Assembly (NCBI GenBank): GCA_040398465.1
Contig: JBBAUA010000008.1
Location: 1 to 64,000 of the forward strand
Origin: UBA7672 sp040398465
GTDB taxonomy: Bacteria; Pseudomonadota; Alphaproteobacteria; Caulobacterales; Hyphomonadaceae
DNA: 64,000 nt
Direction: 5' to 3'
The notes under the pieces are model-generated. The model searched no databases and was not told the DNA's origin. It was given only the letters and a program-made list of their open reading frames with translations. The translations under genes were made by a program, and so were the position numbers. Below, piece by piece: positions 42,761 to 51,338 of this stretch (within the stretch, counting starts at the first letter, position 1; each line of letters starts with the position of its first letter).

Positions 42761-43156
42761 ATGCGCCTGGTTCTGACTGCGGTTCTTCTGACGGCCGCCA
42801 CGCCTGCCGCCCACGCTCAGTTTTCGCAGAACGCCTCGGCTGCATCCAGGCAGACCAGCATCGCAGCCGGCGCCATCGGCGAGAGCGGTCTCAAGGCGAG
42901 CTCCGGCGTCGTCTCGATTCCGCTCGGCGGCGTCGCCCTCGCCTCTGGCGCGGTCGGCATCGCCGCGCGCGCCTCAGGCCAGGACGCGATCGCGAATGGC
43001 TTCAACAAGGGCTCAGCCGATGCAACCGCCGCTGCGAAAGCGGTTGTCGATTTTTCCAACTCGCCGCTGACGATCGCTGACGAGGTTGTCGTCGGCCGGC
43101 CGAGGCAGCGAGAAGCGCAGCCTGCTCCTCTCGTGCCCTACACGCCGGCCCAGTGA
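42761..43156 (+). CDS. Small secreted protein, unknown (coupled to DUF2145)
   Basis: 131 residues with a Sec signal (cleavage after AHA, about residue 19). The mature part is Ala/Gly/Ser-rich (VALASGAVGIAARASG) and looks like a low-complexity periplasmic protein. GAAAGGGA is about six bases before the ATG. Its stop overlaps the start of the DUF2145 gene by one base (TGATG), so the two are coupled. Confidence 0.65.
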   Translation: MRLVLTAVLLTAATPAAHAQFSQNASAASRQTSIAAGAIGESGLKASSGVVSIPLGGVALASGAVGIAARASGQDAIANGFNKGSADATAAAKAVVDFSNSPLTIADEVVVGRPRQREAQPAPLVPYTPAQ

Positions 43157-43995
43157 TGCGCACTTCTCTTGTCGCCGCGATTGCGGCGCTCAGCCTCGCC
43201 GCATGCGCCAGCACCGGCGGATCGAGGCCCGCCGGGGGCGCGGGCTTCAGCGCGCGCGGCGCACCAGCCGTGTACCTCACCGCAGAGCAGGCCGCGGCCT
43301 TCTCCAAACAGGTCGAGCGAGACCTCGCCGACAAGGGTGCGCGGCTCGCCATCGTCTTCCGCACCGGCGAGACGCGCGACATGCTGCCCGACGGCATCTC
43401 GTACACGCACGGCGCGTTCTGGACCTTCGTGCCGATCAGCCTCGACGATGGGCGCGTGATCAATGGCTACGCCGTCTACAATCTCTACCACGGCGACGGA
43501 AAGACGCTGGCGATGGACAAGTCCTACCTGCACCAGGACTTCCCGATCGACTTCGTGGCGCCAAGCGCAGTCGACGATGTCGCCGTGATCGTGCCCACGC
43601 CGGAAATGCAGCGCAGGATCCTCGCCATCATGGACAGCGCGTCCTATGGCGCGCTGCACGTCGAGCCCTACTCGCTGGTCTCGAACCCGCACGACATCAA
43701 GTATCAGAACTGCACAGAGTTCATGCTCGACATCATTGCTGCTGCGGCGTGGGAAACCACCGACATGGTGCAGATCAAGGCGAACCTCAAACAGCACTTC
43801 AGGCCCACCAAGGTGAAGACCTCGCTGATCGAACGCTTTCTTGCGCCCCTGGCTGAGGATCGCATCAAGACCGACGACCAGGGCGGCACGATCGTCACCG
43901 CGACCTACGAATCGATGGCGGCCTTCATGAAGGACAACGGGCTGCTGAAGGAGGCGTATGTCCTGCGGCGCGCTCCGGCGGGGACGCCGTCTTGA
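43156..43995 (+). CDS. DUF2145-family lipoprotein
   Basis: 279 residues. Lipoprotein signal with canonical lipobox LAAC (C18). The mature part contains FRTGETRDMLPDGISYTHGAFW near 70-91 and YHGDGKTLAMDKSYLHQDFP, matching my recollection of the DUF2145 family, which has no known function. It has a conserved C-N/T-E-F element (QNCTEFMLD) that could mark a papain-like fold. Coupled to the preceding secreted protein. Confidence 0.72.
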   Translation: MRTSLVAAIAALSLAACASTGGSRPAGGAGFSARGAPAVYLTAEQAAAFSKQVERDLADKGARLAIVFRTGETRDMLPDGISYTHGAFWTFVPISLDDGRVINGYAVYNLYHGDGKTLAMDKSYLHQDFPIDFVAPSAVDDVAVIVPTPEMQRRILAIMDSASYGALHVEPYSLVSNPHDIKYQNCTEFMLDIIAAAAWETTDMVQIKANLKQHFRPTKVKTSLIERFLAPLAEDRIKTDDQGGTIVTATYESMAAFMKDNGLLKEAYVLRRAPAGTPS

Positions 43996-44001
43996 GAAAA
44001 A

Positions 44002-44030
44002 TGCGGGGCCGGCGCATCGCCTGCCCCGCA
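44002..44030 (-). terminator. Intrinsic terminator of the FMN reductase gene
   Basis: TGCGGGGC and its complement GCCCCGCA form a perfect 8-bp stem, and on the minus strand the hairpin is followed by TTTTT. It is 34 bases past the stop of the minus-strand reductase and at the end of the convergent DUF2145 gene. The cleanest Rho-independent terminator in the window. Confidence 0.8.
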
Positions 44031-44063
44031 GTCTGACCTCCGCCTCCTGGCGGCTCTTGAAAT

Positions 44064-44627
44064 CTAGGCGCGCGGTGCGGTCCGCTCGATCCACTCCGCG
44101 AATGTCTGGGCGAACTTGCCGATGAAGGCGCGCGTGTCGTCCTTGGTCAGGCGGCCATCCGCGCCGAACCAGCCATCATTCACGCCGCCCAGATAGACTT
44201 CCGGCTGCTGCAGCGTCGGCATGTCGAGGAAGGCCAGCGACTGGCGCAGGTGATGATTCGCGCCGAAGCCCGAGATCGGTCCGATCGAGGACGAGACCAC
44301 CGCCGCCGGCTTGCCGGCGAAGGCGCTCCGCCCGTAGGGACGCGACCCGACATCGATCGCGTTCTTCAACGCTCCGGGCACCGAGCGATTGTACTCGGGA
44401 GTAACAAACAGGACGGCGTCAGCAGATTTGATCCGTGCGCGGAAGGTCGTCCACGCGGCCGGCGGGGTTTCCCCATCGACGTCGGGGTTGAATAGCGGCA
44501 AATCTCCAATCGCAACAATGTCGAAGCGGAGATCCTTTGGTGCTTCGGCCGCAATCGCCTTGGCGATGCGTTCGGAATTTGAGTTCGCCCGGAGCGAGCC
44601 AACGATTGTCGCGATTGTACGGGTCAT
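44064..44627 (-). CDS. NAD(P)H-dependent FMN reductase (ChrR-like)
   Basis: 187 residues, flavodoxin-like fold. GSLRANSNSERIAKA at 10-24 is the FMN phosphate-binding loop, and TPEYNRSVPGALKNAIDVGSR at about 76-96 is the second family signature. Members reduce quinones, chromate and azo dyes and protect against oxidative stress. It is divergent from a MarR regulator gene 103 bases away, whose palindromes are in the shared region, so it is a probable target of that regulator. Confidence 0.9.
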   Translation of the reverse strand: MTRTIATIVGSLRANSNSERIAKAIAAEAPKDLRFDIVAIGDLPLFNPDVDGETPPAAWTTFRARIKSADAVLFVTPEYNRSVPGALKNAIDVGSRPYGRSAFAGKPAAVVSSSIGPISGFGANHHLRQSLAFLDMPTLQQPEVYLGGVNDGWFGADGRLTKDDTRAFIGKFAQTFAEWIERTAPRA

Positions 44628-44702
44628 GTCAGTGTCACTTTCCAGCTGAGGGGCTAGGGATTTCCGGTTCGGCCATTGGCAAAATGGTTGGCCTCACTCA
44701 TT

Positions 44703-44744
44703 TGTTGCATATGCAACATAGGAGGTTTTGTTGCGAACGCAACA
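44703..44744. promoter_or_regulatory. Two matching palindromic operators at the MarR gene start
   Basis: TGTTGC-ATAT-GCAACA at 44703-44718 and TGTTGC-GAAC-GCAACA at 44729-44744 share the same perfect arms, with centres 26 bases apart. The first lies where the -10 region of the regulator gene could be; the second overlaps its TTG start codon. The AGGAGG ribosome binding site is between them. This is the classic layout of an autorepressing MarR protein also controlling the divergent reductase. Confidence 0.75.
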
Positions 44745-45219
44745 AACGCAGCTAAAGGGACCTTCGAGGATTCCTTCCGATCCCCTTCAGCGGGCCTGGA
44801 TCGCCTTGGGCCGCGTGTCGCAGTCCATCCGTGAAGAAGTGGGGCTGGCGCTCAAGAAGGCAAAGCTTCCCGACATCACCTGGTACACCGTGCTCTGGGA
44901 ACTCGAGCGCGCCGGCAAACCAACCCGGCCCAAGGACCTCGCCATTCCGCTGTTCATCCTGCCCTACCAGCTCTCGCGGCTGGTGGACCGGATGGAAGAA
45001 GAGGGCCTCGTCAAGCGCATCTCCTGCCCGGAAGACAAGCGCGGCCACCTGCTGGAGCTCACGCCTGAGGGCTATGAGATGCGCAGGCGGATGTGGACTG
45101 TCTACGCACCCGCCATGGACGAGGCGATGAAGCGCATCGGCGACGCAGAGGCGCTGCAGCTGGCGCAGCTGCTGAACAAGCTGGGCGGTCTCGACTATCC
45201 GGTTCCACCCAGGTCCTGA
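44731..45219 (+). CDS. MarR-family transcriptional regulator, TTG start
   Basis: 162 residues. Winged-helix DNA-binding protein: LPYQLSRLVDRMEEEGLVKRISCPEDKRGHLLELTPEG (residues about 72-110) is the recognition helix and wing, with the family's D-x-R. No ATG exists near the front; the TTG at 44731 has AGGAGG five bases upstream and is preferred to a TTG three bases earlier. Two palindromes around the start suggest autorepression and control of the divergent FMN reductase. The inducing ligand is unknown; a quinone or other electrophile would fit. Confidence 0.88.
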   Translation: MRTQQTQLKGPSRIPSDPLQRAWIALGRVSQSIREEVGLALKKAKLPDITWYTVLWELERAGKPTRPKDLAIPLFILPYQLSRLVDRMEEEGLVKRISCPEDKRGHLLELTPEGYEMRRRMWTVYAPAMDEAMKRIGDAEALQLAQLLNKLGGLDYPVPPRS

Positions 45220-45258
45220 CGGCGTGACAACCGCAGTCGGTCAGCCTATGTCCCCGCC

Positions 45259-46542
45259 ATGGCCGAAAGCGCCCCCGCAATCGCGAGATCTTCCGTCGAC
45301 ATCCTCACACTGGGATGCCGCCTGAACGCTTATGAGTCCGAGGTCATGCGCGGTCACGCGCAGGCTGCGGGCGTCGAAGACGCGGTGATCGTCAACACCT
45401 GTGCTGTCACTGCAGAGGCGGTTCGCCAGGCACGGCAGGCGATCCGGCGCGCGCGCCGCGAACGGCCGGACGCAAGCATCATCGTCACCGGCTGCGCCGC
45501 CCAGATCGATCCCGCTTCGTTCGCTGAAATGCCGGAAGTCACGCGCGTCATCGGCAACGCCGAGAAGATGAAGGCGGAGACCTTCGCCGGCATGGGCATC
45601 ACCGACACGCCCCGCGTGCAGGTCAACGACATCATGTCGGTGCGGGAGACGGCGGCGCATCTTGTCGATGGCCTCGATGGCCGCGCCCGCGCCTTCGTGC
45701 AGGTGCAGACCGGGTGCGATCACCGCTGCACTTTCTGCATCATCCCTTATGGCCGCGGAAACTCGCGCTCGGTTCCAGCCGGCGAAGTCGTCGATCAGGT
45801 AAAGCGCCTTGTCGCTACCGGGCATTACGAGATCGTCCTCACCGGCGTCGATCTGACGTCCTGGGGCGCCGACCTGCCCAATGCGCCGAAGCTCGGCAAT
45901 CTCATCGCGCGCATCCTGAAGCTTGTGCCCGATCTCGAGCAGCTACGCCTCTCCTCGATCGACGCCATCGAGATCGACGAGGCGCTGTTCGACCTTCTCG
46001 CCAACGAGCCACGCATTGCGCCGCACCTGCATCTCTCTTTCCAGTCGGGCGACGACATGATCCTCAAGCGCATGAAGCGCCGCCATTCGCGCGCCGACGC
46101 GATCAACCTGTGCCACCGCTTGCGGGACGCCCGGCCGGACATGGCCTTTGGCGCAGACCTCATCGCCGGTTTCCCGACGGAGACGGACGCGATGTTCGCC
46201 AACACGCTCGCCAGCGTGGACGAGTGCGGCATCGATTACCTGCATGTCTTTCCCTACTCGCCTCGGCCGCAGACACCGGCCGCGAAGATGCCGCAAGTCG
46301 CGCGCGCTGTGGTGAAGGCCCGCGCCGCCTTGCTGCGCCAGAAAGGCGGCGAAAGGCTTGCGCTTCGCCTCGGCCAGCATGTTGGCCAGACGGCGATGGC
46401 GCTGGTCGAAGCGGGCGGGCGCGCACGGCTCTGCAACTTCGCACCCGTCAGGATCGATGGCGCGTCTCCGGAACCTGGCCGCCCTGCACGCTTCAATCTT
46501 GTCTCGCGCACCGCGACTGAACTTGTGGGCGTACCGGCATGA
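45259..46542 (+). CDS. mtaB: tRNA t6A37 methylthiotransferase
   Basis: 427 residues. Radical-SAM enzyme that converts t6A37 to ms2t6A37 in tRNA. N-terminal cluster cysteines C20, C48 and C79 (LGCRLN, NTCAVT, VTGCAA) and radical-SAM C153, C157 and C160 (CDHRCTFC) are seen, followed by a TRAM-like C-terminus. The NTCAVT form marks MtaB rather than MiaB or RimO. The stop overlaps the ftsY start (ATGA). Confidence 0.94.
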   Translation: MAESAPAIARSSVDILTLGCRLNAYESEVMRGHAQAAGVEDAVIVNTCAVTAEAVRQARQAIRRARRERPDASIIVTGCAAQIDPASFAEMPEVTRVIGNAEKMKAETFAGMGITDTPRVQVNDIMSVRETAAHLVDGLDGRARAFVQVQTGCDHRCTFCIIPYGRGNSRSVPAGEVVDQVKRLVATGHYEIVLTGVDLTSWGADLPNAPKLGNLIARILKLVPDLEQLRLSSIDAIEIDEALFDLLANEPRIAPHLHLSFQSGDDMILKRMKRRHSRADAINLCHRLRDARPDMAFGADLIAGFPTETDAMFANTLASVDECGIDYLHVFPYSPRPQTPAAKMPQVARAVVKARAALLRQKGGERLALRLGQHVGQTAMALVEAGGRARLCNFAPVRIDGASPEPGRPARFNLVSRTATELVGVPA

Positions 46543-47699
46543 TCCTCTGGTGGGGCAAGAAAAAACAGCCGGATCCGAAAACCGGCGAGACGCCTGTCGA
46601 GCCGCTCAAGCCGGGCGAAAAACCCGCCTCGCCGCTCGACAAGCCGGTCGTCAGCCTCGACCAGCAGCTGTTCGGCAATGCGCCCGTCGCTGCAGAGCCG
46701 GACCTTGGCGAGGATCCGCTTGGAATCCGCAAGGCGGCTGAACGCATCGCCGCCGAACGCGCCGCGGAAGCCGCCGCCCGCGATGCATCCGTCTTCCGAC
46801 AGCTCAACGAGGGTCTCAAGCGCTCATCCTCGCGTCTCGCCGAGGGCCTTGCCGGGCTGTCGAAACGCAGGATCGACCGCGAGGCGCTCGACGAACTCGA
46901 AGAACTTCTGATCACGTCCGACATGGGCGCCAAGGTGGCTGCGCGGATCGCGAAGGCGTTCTCGAAGGACCGCTTCGACCGCGAAGTCTCGAGCGAGGAG
47001 ATCAAGGCCGCGCTTGCAGGCGAGATCGCCGCGATCCTCAAGCCACGCGAGAAGGTCGTCGACTTCAGCGACGGACCGCGACCGCGCATCGTCCTCTTCG
47101 TCGGCGTCAACGGCTCCGGCAAGACCACGACCATCGGCAAGGTCGCCGCGAAACTCTCTGCACAGGGCGCCACTGTTCTCCTCGCAGCGGGCGATACCTT
47201 CCGCGCTGCAGCCGTCGAACAGCTGCGGGTCTGGGCCGACCGCGCCGGCGCAAGATTCCTGTCGAAGCCGCAGAATGCAGACGCGGCGGGGCTCGCCTAC
47301 GAGGCCGTCGAGATGGCGCAACGGGAAAACCTCGACCTCGTCTTCATCGATACCGCCGGCCGGCTGCAGAACAAGACACAGCTGATGGACGAACTCGCCA
47401 AGGTCGTCCGCGCCATTCGCAAGATCGATCCAACAGCGCCGCACGATGTGCTTCTTGTCCTGGATGCAACAGTTGGCCAGAACGCGCTGGGCCAGGTCGA
47501 AGCCTTCCGCAACACCGCCGGCGTCACCGGCCTCGTGATGACCAAGCTCGACGGCACGGCCAAGGGCGGCGTCCTCGTCGCCATCGCTGAACAGCACGAC
47601 ATCCCGATCCACTTCGTCGGCGTCGGCGAAAGGGCCGAAGACCTCCACCCCTTCAGCGCTGACGCCTTTGCGCGCGCGCTGGTGGGACTCGACGGCTAG
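46539..47699 (+). CDS. ftsY: Signal recognition particle receptor FtsY
   Basis: 386 residues. An acidic, variable N-terminal region of about 80 residues, the four-helix N domain (EALDELEELLITSDMG) and the G domain with GVNGSGKTTT at 189-198, DTFRAAAVEQL, DTAGRLQNK, TKLDGTAKGG and the GERAEDLHPF end. It docks SRP-ribosome complexes at the inner membrane. Coupled to mtaB by a four-base overlap, and the next gene starts right after its stop. Confidence 0.97.
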   Translation: MILWWGKKKQPDPKTGETPVEPLKPGEKPASPLDKPVVSLDQQLFGNAPVAAEPDLGEDPLGIRKAAERIAAERAAEAAARDASVFRQLNEGLKRSSSRLAEGLAGLSKRRIDREALDELEELLITSDMGAKVAARIAKAFSKDRFDREVSSEEIKAALAGEIAAILKPREKVVDFSDGPRPRIVLFVGVNGSGKTTTIGKVAAKLSAQGATVLLAAGDTFRAAAVEQLRVWADRAGARFLSKPQNADAAGLAYEAVEMAQRENLDLVFIDTAGRLQNKTQLMDELAKVVRAIRKIDPTAPHDVLLVLDATVGQNALGQVEAFRNTAGVTGLVMTKLDGTAKGGVLVAIAEQHDIPIHFVGVGERAEDLHPFSADAFARALVGLDG

Positions 47700-48560
47700 G
47701 TGGACCCCACCCTTTTCGCCTTCGTGCTCGGCATGGGCTCCGCGATCACACTTGCCGGCGCCAACACCTTCGTGAAAGCGGCAAAGGACATTCTTGGCGC
47801 GCGCGCCGTGATGGCGTTGTCATCCGCCGTGCTTGTCCTGCCCGCAGCCTTCTTCGTGCCGCTGCCCGGCCAGCAGACCTGGATGATTCTCGCCCTCTCC
47901 CTGCCTGCGCACTGGCTTTACCAGACCGCGCTTGTGCGCGCCCTTTCGCGTGGCGACCTTTCCTTGGTCTTCCCTGTGATGCGCGGGTCTGCGCCCCTGC
48001 TCACCGCGCTCGCCGCCGCCATCGTGCTGGGAGAGCAACTCTCGCCGCTGGCCATGACAGGTCTCATTGTCGCCAGCCTTGCGACCGTCATCTTCGCGCT
48101 GCCGGAGAGAAATTTCGGCGGCTCGCGCAAAGTGCGCAACTCGGCCCTGCTCTGGGCGCTGGCCACCGGCGCGTGCGTTGCGATCTACAATGTCATCGAC
48201 GCGCAGGGCGTGCGCTCCGGTCCATCGCCCTGGAGCTTCATCGTCTGGCTCTTCCTGCTGGACTGGATCGGCATCAACCTGATCGCCTTGCTAACGCGAG
48301 GTCGCGAACAGTTCATGGAGGGCGCTCGCGCAGCGTTCTGGCCCGGCATCGGCGCGGGCGCCTGCTCGCTCACGTCTTTCTCGATGGCGCTCTACGGCTT
48401 TTCAATCGCGCCCGTCGCCTACATGTCCGCCATGCGCGAGACTGCAGTTGTCTTCGCCGCTATCATGGGATGGTGGTTCCTGCGTGAAGGCTTCGGCGTG
48501 CGTCGCACCCTTGCGGCGATCATCCTCGCGGCCGGTCTTTGCCTGCTTCAGGTGAGCTAG
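47700..48560 (+). CDS. EamA/DMT-family membrane transporter
   Basis: 286 residues, ten membrane helices in two repeats with the EamA pattern (ALVRALSRGDLSLVFPVMRGSAPLLTAL, and the second-half YMSAMRETAVVFAAIMGWWFLRE). It begins with GTG right after the ftsY TAG with no spare base, so translation is likely coupled. Drug/metabolite exporters of this kind move amino acids or nucleotides; the substrate is unknown. Its stop overlaps the convergent GH5 gene by four bases. Confidence 0.88.
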   Translation: MDPTLFAFVLGMGSAITLAGANTFVKAAKDILGARAVMALSSAVLVLPAAFFVPLPGQQTWMILALSLPAHWLYQTALVRALSRGDLSLVFPVMRGSAPLLTALAAAIVLGEQLSPLAMTGLIVASLATVIFALPERNFGGSRKVRNSALLWALATGACVAIYNVIDAQGVRSGPSPWSFIVWLFLLDWIGINLIALLTRGREQFMEGARAAFWPGIGAGACSLTSFSMALYGFSIAPVAYMSAMRETAVVFAAIMGWWFLREGFGVRRTLAAIILAAGLCLLQVS

Positions 48561-49801
48561 CTGCGCCCTCGCAGCCGCATACCACCCGGCCGCTGCGCAT
48601 TCTTCGCCCAGGCAGGCCGCAGCGTGTCCAGCGCGGGGCGATCGTCGCGCCCGGCGATCGCCACATTGAACATGTCGTCCAACTGTTCGTAGGCCGCATC
48701 CTGCGTTGGCCAGCGGAATGCCGCCCAGCCGATCCCGCGCGCTTCGCACGCAGCGATCCGCGCCGCGTAATAGTCGTCCACGCCTTTTGCCCAGCGCGAG
48801 GCGCCGAACTCGCCGAGGAACACCGGAACATCGCCTGTCTGCACGCGATCGACCCGCGCCGCGAATGCCTGCTCTCCGCCCTCGCTGAATACAGTATGGC
48901 CGGCCGCCGCCTCGGGATGATGTGTGAAGGCGCGTGGCTCGTAATCGTGCACGCACCAGACCACGCCTTTAACAGGCGGCGCGCCCATGACGGACAGGAA
49001 TTCAGTTCGTCCGAATGATGGCGGCGAGATCAGGATCGGCAGGTCGCGCGCCGCAGCCCGCACCTTCCGCGCAATGTCTCCTGCAATCCGCTTCCAATCC
49101 GAAATCTCGCTTAACTGCGCCGTGTAGTCCTCGGGGGTCCACGCGCCCAGGCGTCCGCCCTCGCGATTGAGTCCGCCGACATTGGGTTCCGGCTCCACCA
49201 TGATGTTGAGACCTGCAACCTCGCTGCGCGACCTCACGAGGTTCGCGGCGTCCTCGCACATCGCGGCCCACGCCGCTTGCGCACCCTCCTCGCGCCACAC
49301 CGAGTCATCGATCAGCCGCGCCGGAAACCAGGTATCCTGCGCATCGCGATGAAACACGAAGTCCGATCGCCCCGGCCCCGAGCGCATCGCGAGCACCACA
49401 TAGAGGCCCGCCGCCTTCGCATCGTCGAGTTGGCGCCCCAGCACATCCGCCATCTGCGCATCGCGCTTCCATGGCGCGCCCACGGTCCAGAATTCCGGGA
49501 AGGACATCACGACCAGATTTGCGCCCGCCCTCGCGAGCCCGTCGAAATCCGAGCGGCGATAGGCCGGCAGCACCGGCCCGCCCCCGCCAAATGTCGCCCC
49601 GTCTACCTCGATCCGTCGCCGCCGCTGCGCAATCACGGCGCCGCGCAGCACGGGCGTTCCGGCCAGGGGCCACAGGGGATGAGTCCCCGTTCGCTGCGCG
49701 ACAGCCGAGGAATTGTTGCAAGCAGCCAGCGCCCCTGCGCCGAGGATGGCGCTTCTGCGGGTCAATGCGGCCCCAGTGTTAGCCGTCCGGAAACGCTTCA
49801 T
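48557..49801 (-). CDS. TAT-exported GH5-like glycoside hydrolase lipoprotein
   Basis: 414 residues. The front has twin arginines (LTRRSAILGAGAL at 13-25) and a lipidation cysteine C28 (LAAC). The (beta/alpha)8 hydrolase domain has candidate catalytic acids Glu203 in VEPEPN (family N-E-P position) and Glu331 in FLGEFGAS, and H285-x-Y287, all as in cellulase-family GH5. Starts at 49801 or 49810 (three residues more) are both possible; neither has a good ribosome binding site. It is divergent from a polysaccharide flippase gene, so a role in trimming an exported glycan is likely, but the bond cut is unknown. Confidence 0.82.
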   Translation of the reverse strand: MKRFRTANTGAALTRRSAILGAGALAACNNSSAVAQRTGTHPLWPLAGTPVLRGAVIAQRRRRIEVDGATFGGGGPVLPAYRRSDFDGLARAGANLVVMSFPEFWTVGAPWKRDAQMADVLGRQLDDAKAAGLYVVLAMRSGPGRSDFVFHRDAQDTWFPARLIDDSVWREEGAQAAWAAMCEDAANLVRSRSEVAGLNIMVEPEPNVGGLNREGGRLGAWTPEDYTAQLSEISDWKRIAGDIARKVRAAARDLPILISPPSFGRTEFLSVMGAPPVKGVVWCVHDYEPRAFTHHPEAAAGHTVFSEGGEQAFAARVDRVQTGDVPVFLGEFGASRWAKGVDDYYAARIAACEARGIGWAAFRWPTQDAAYEQLDDMFNVAIAGRDDRPALDTLRPAWAKNAQRPGGMRLRGRS

Positions 49802-49863
49802 GAACGGCATTCTGGTTTAGTGGGGTGAACAAACGGTCCCCAGACAGGACCACGCGGGACAAC

Positions 49864-51306
49864 ATGATCTGGCGACGCCTTTTTGGCTATTTTCCGGCAA
49901 GCCTTGCCGGCGGTCTCGCCAGCGTCGGCGCGGTCTACGCCCTGACGCGCCTGCTCTCGCCGGCAGACTACGGCTTCTACGCGCTGGCGCTCACGACGAT
50001 GGGCATCATCTACACCCTCTCCGTCACCTGGGCCGAAGCCTCTGCGTATCGCTTCGCCGGGGCCGCCCTGCCGCGCGGAGAACTGCCCAACCACATCCGC
50101 ACGGTTCTCGCCCTGCTTGCCTGCTCCGCCGCCATCGGAATTGCGCTGATGACCGGCGCGGTTCTCATCGCCAGCGATCCAGCGTTGCGCCTGGCGCTCG
50201 CTGTTGCGATGACGACGATGGCGCTTGCGCCGCTGGTCAACGCCGCGCAGGAGATGAACCGCGCGCTCGATCGCGTCAGCCGCTATTCGACACTGCGCAT
50301 GATCCAGGATCTCGGCGCATTTGCTCTCGGCACATGCCTCGCCTGGCAGACAGGGCTCGGGCCCGCGGCGCCCTTCGCAGGTCTCGCCAGCGTCCTAGCG
50401 CTTCTCGCCTTCATCGAGGGCAGGAGGCTCTGGCGCGAATCCCGTGGCGGACGTTTCGAGCCGGCGCGCGTGCGACCCTATCTCGCCTATGGCGTTCCCG
50501 TGGCCATTGCGCTGGCCCTCAACATCGCGCTCGATGCCGGCGATCGTTTCCTCATCGCGCTCTTCCTCGGACCGGAAGCGGTCGGCATCTATGCAGCTGG
50601 CTATGGCCTCGCCGACAAGTCAGTCGGGCTGCTCTGCATCTGGGCCGGCGCCGCAGGCGGACCGATGATGATGGCTGCATGGGAGCGCGAGGGCGCGCAT
50701 GGCGTCCGCGAAGCCTCCGCCCATGCTGCGCGAACGCTGGTGCTGATCGCAGCCCCCGCCGCCGCCGGTCTCGCGCTGGTCGCGCAGCCGCTGTCAGAGG
50801 TGATGATCGGCGAGGCGATGCGCGCGCAGGCAGCCGCCATCATGCCGTGGATCGCCCTGTCGGGACTGATCAACGGCTTCGTGCTCCACTATGTCTCGGA
50901 AGCCTTCCAGCTCTCGAAGCGCACCGCCCTGCGGGCCGGCCTCATGGTCATCCCCGTCATCGCCAACATCGCGCTGAACGCCATCCTGCTGCCACGCATC
51001 GGCCTGATGGGCGCGGTCTATTCGACGGTCGCCTGCTATACCCTCGCATTGGTCCTGCTCGCTCTTGCCAGCCGCCGCCTTGTTCCCCTCGCCTGGCCGT
51101 GGGCCGATTTCCTCAAGGTCGCAGGGGCATGCGCCGCAATGGCGATTACGGTTCGCCTCCTGCCCGCGCCGGGCGGCCTGCCCGAACTGCTGCTGAAAGC
51201 CGGCATGGGAGCCGTTGTCTATGTGCTTGCAGCCCTCATTTTCGATGCGGCAGGGGCTCGTTCCGCCCTGCAACAATTTACCTCGCGCCGTGCGCGCAGC
51301 GTTTGA
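49864..51306 (+). CDS. Wzx-type polysaccharide flippase/export protein
   Basis: 480 residues with about 12-14 membrane helices in the MATE-like polysaccharide synthesis fold. The start MIWRRLFGYFPASLAGGLAS is typical of the family; an in-frame GTG at 49825 would add 13 polar residues. Relatives flip lipid-linked oligosaccharides across the inner membrane. No glycosyltransferases or Wzy-like polymerase are next to it, so the polymer cannot be named. It pairs with the divergent GH5 gene. Confidence 0.85.
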   Translation: MIWRRLFGYFPASLAGGLASVGAVYALTRLLSPADYGFYALALTTMGIIYTLSVTWAEASAYRFAGAALPRGELPNHIRTVLALLACSAAIGIALMTGAVLIASDPALRLALAVAMTTMALAPLVNAAQEMNRALDRVSRYSTLRMIQDLGAFALGTCLAWQTGLGPAAPFAGLASVLALLAFIEGRRLWRESRGGRFEPARVRPYLAYGVPVAIALALNIALDAGDRFLIALFLGPEAVGIYAAGYGLADKSVGLLCIWAGAAGGPMMMAAWEREGAHGVREASAHAARTLVLIAAPAAAGLALVAQPLSEVMIGEAMRAQAAAIMPWIALSGLINGFVLHYVSEAFQLSKRTALRAGLMVIPVIANIALNAILLPRIGLMGAVYSTVACYTLALVLLALASRRLVPLAWPWADFLKVAGACAAMAITVRLLPAPGGLPELLLKAGMGAVVYVLAALIFDAAGARSALQQFTSRRARSV

Positions 51307-51338
51307 CCGCGAAGGGCCATGGCCGCTAAGTGACCCCG

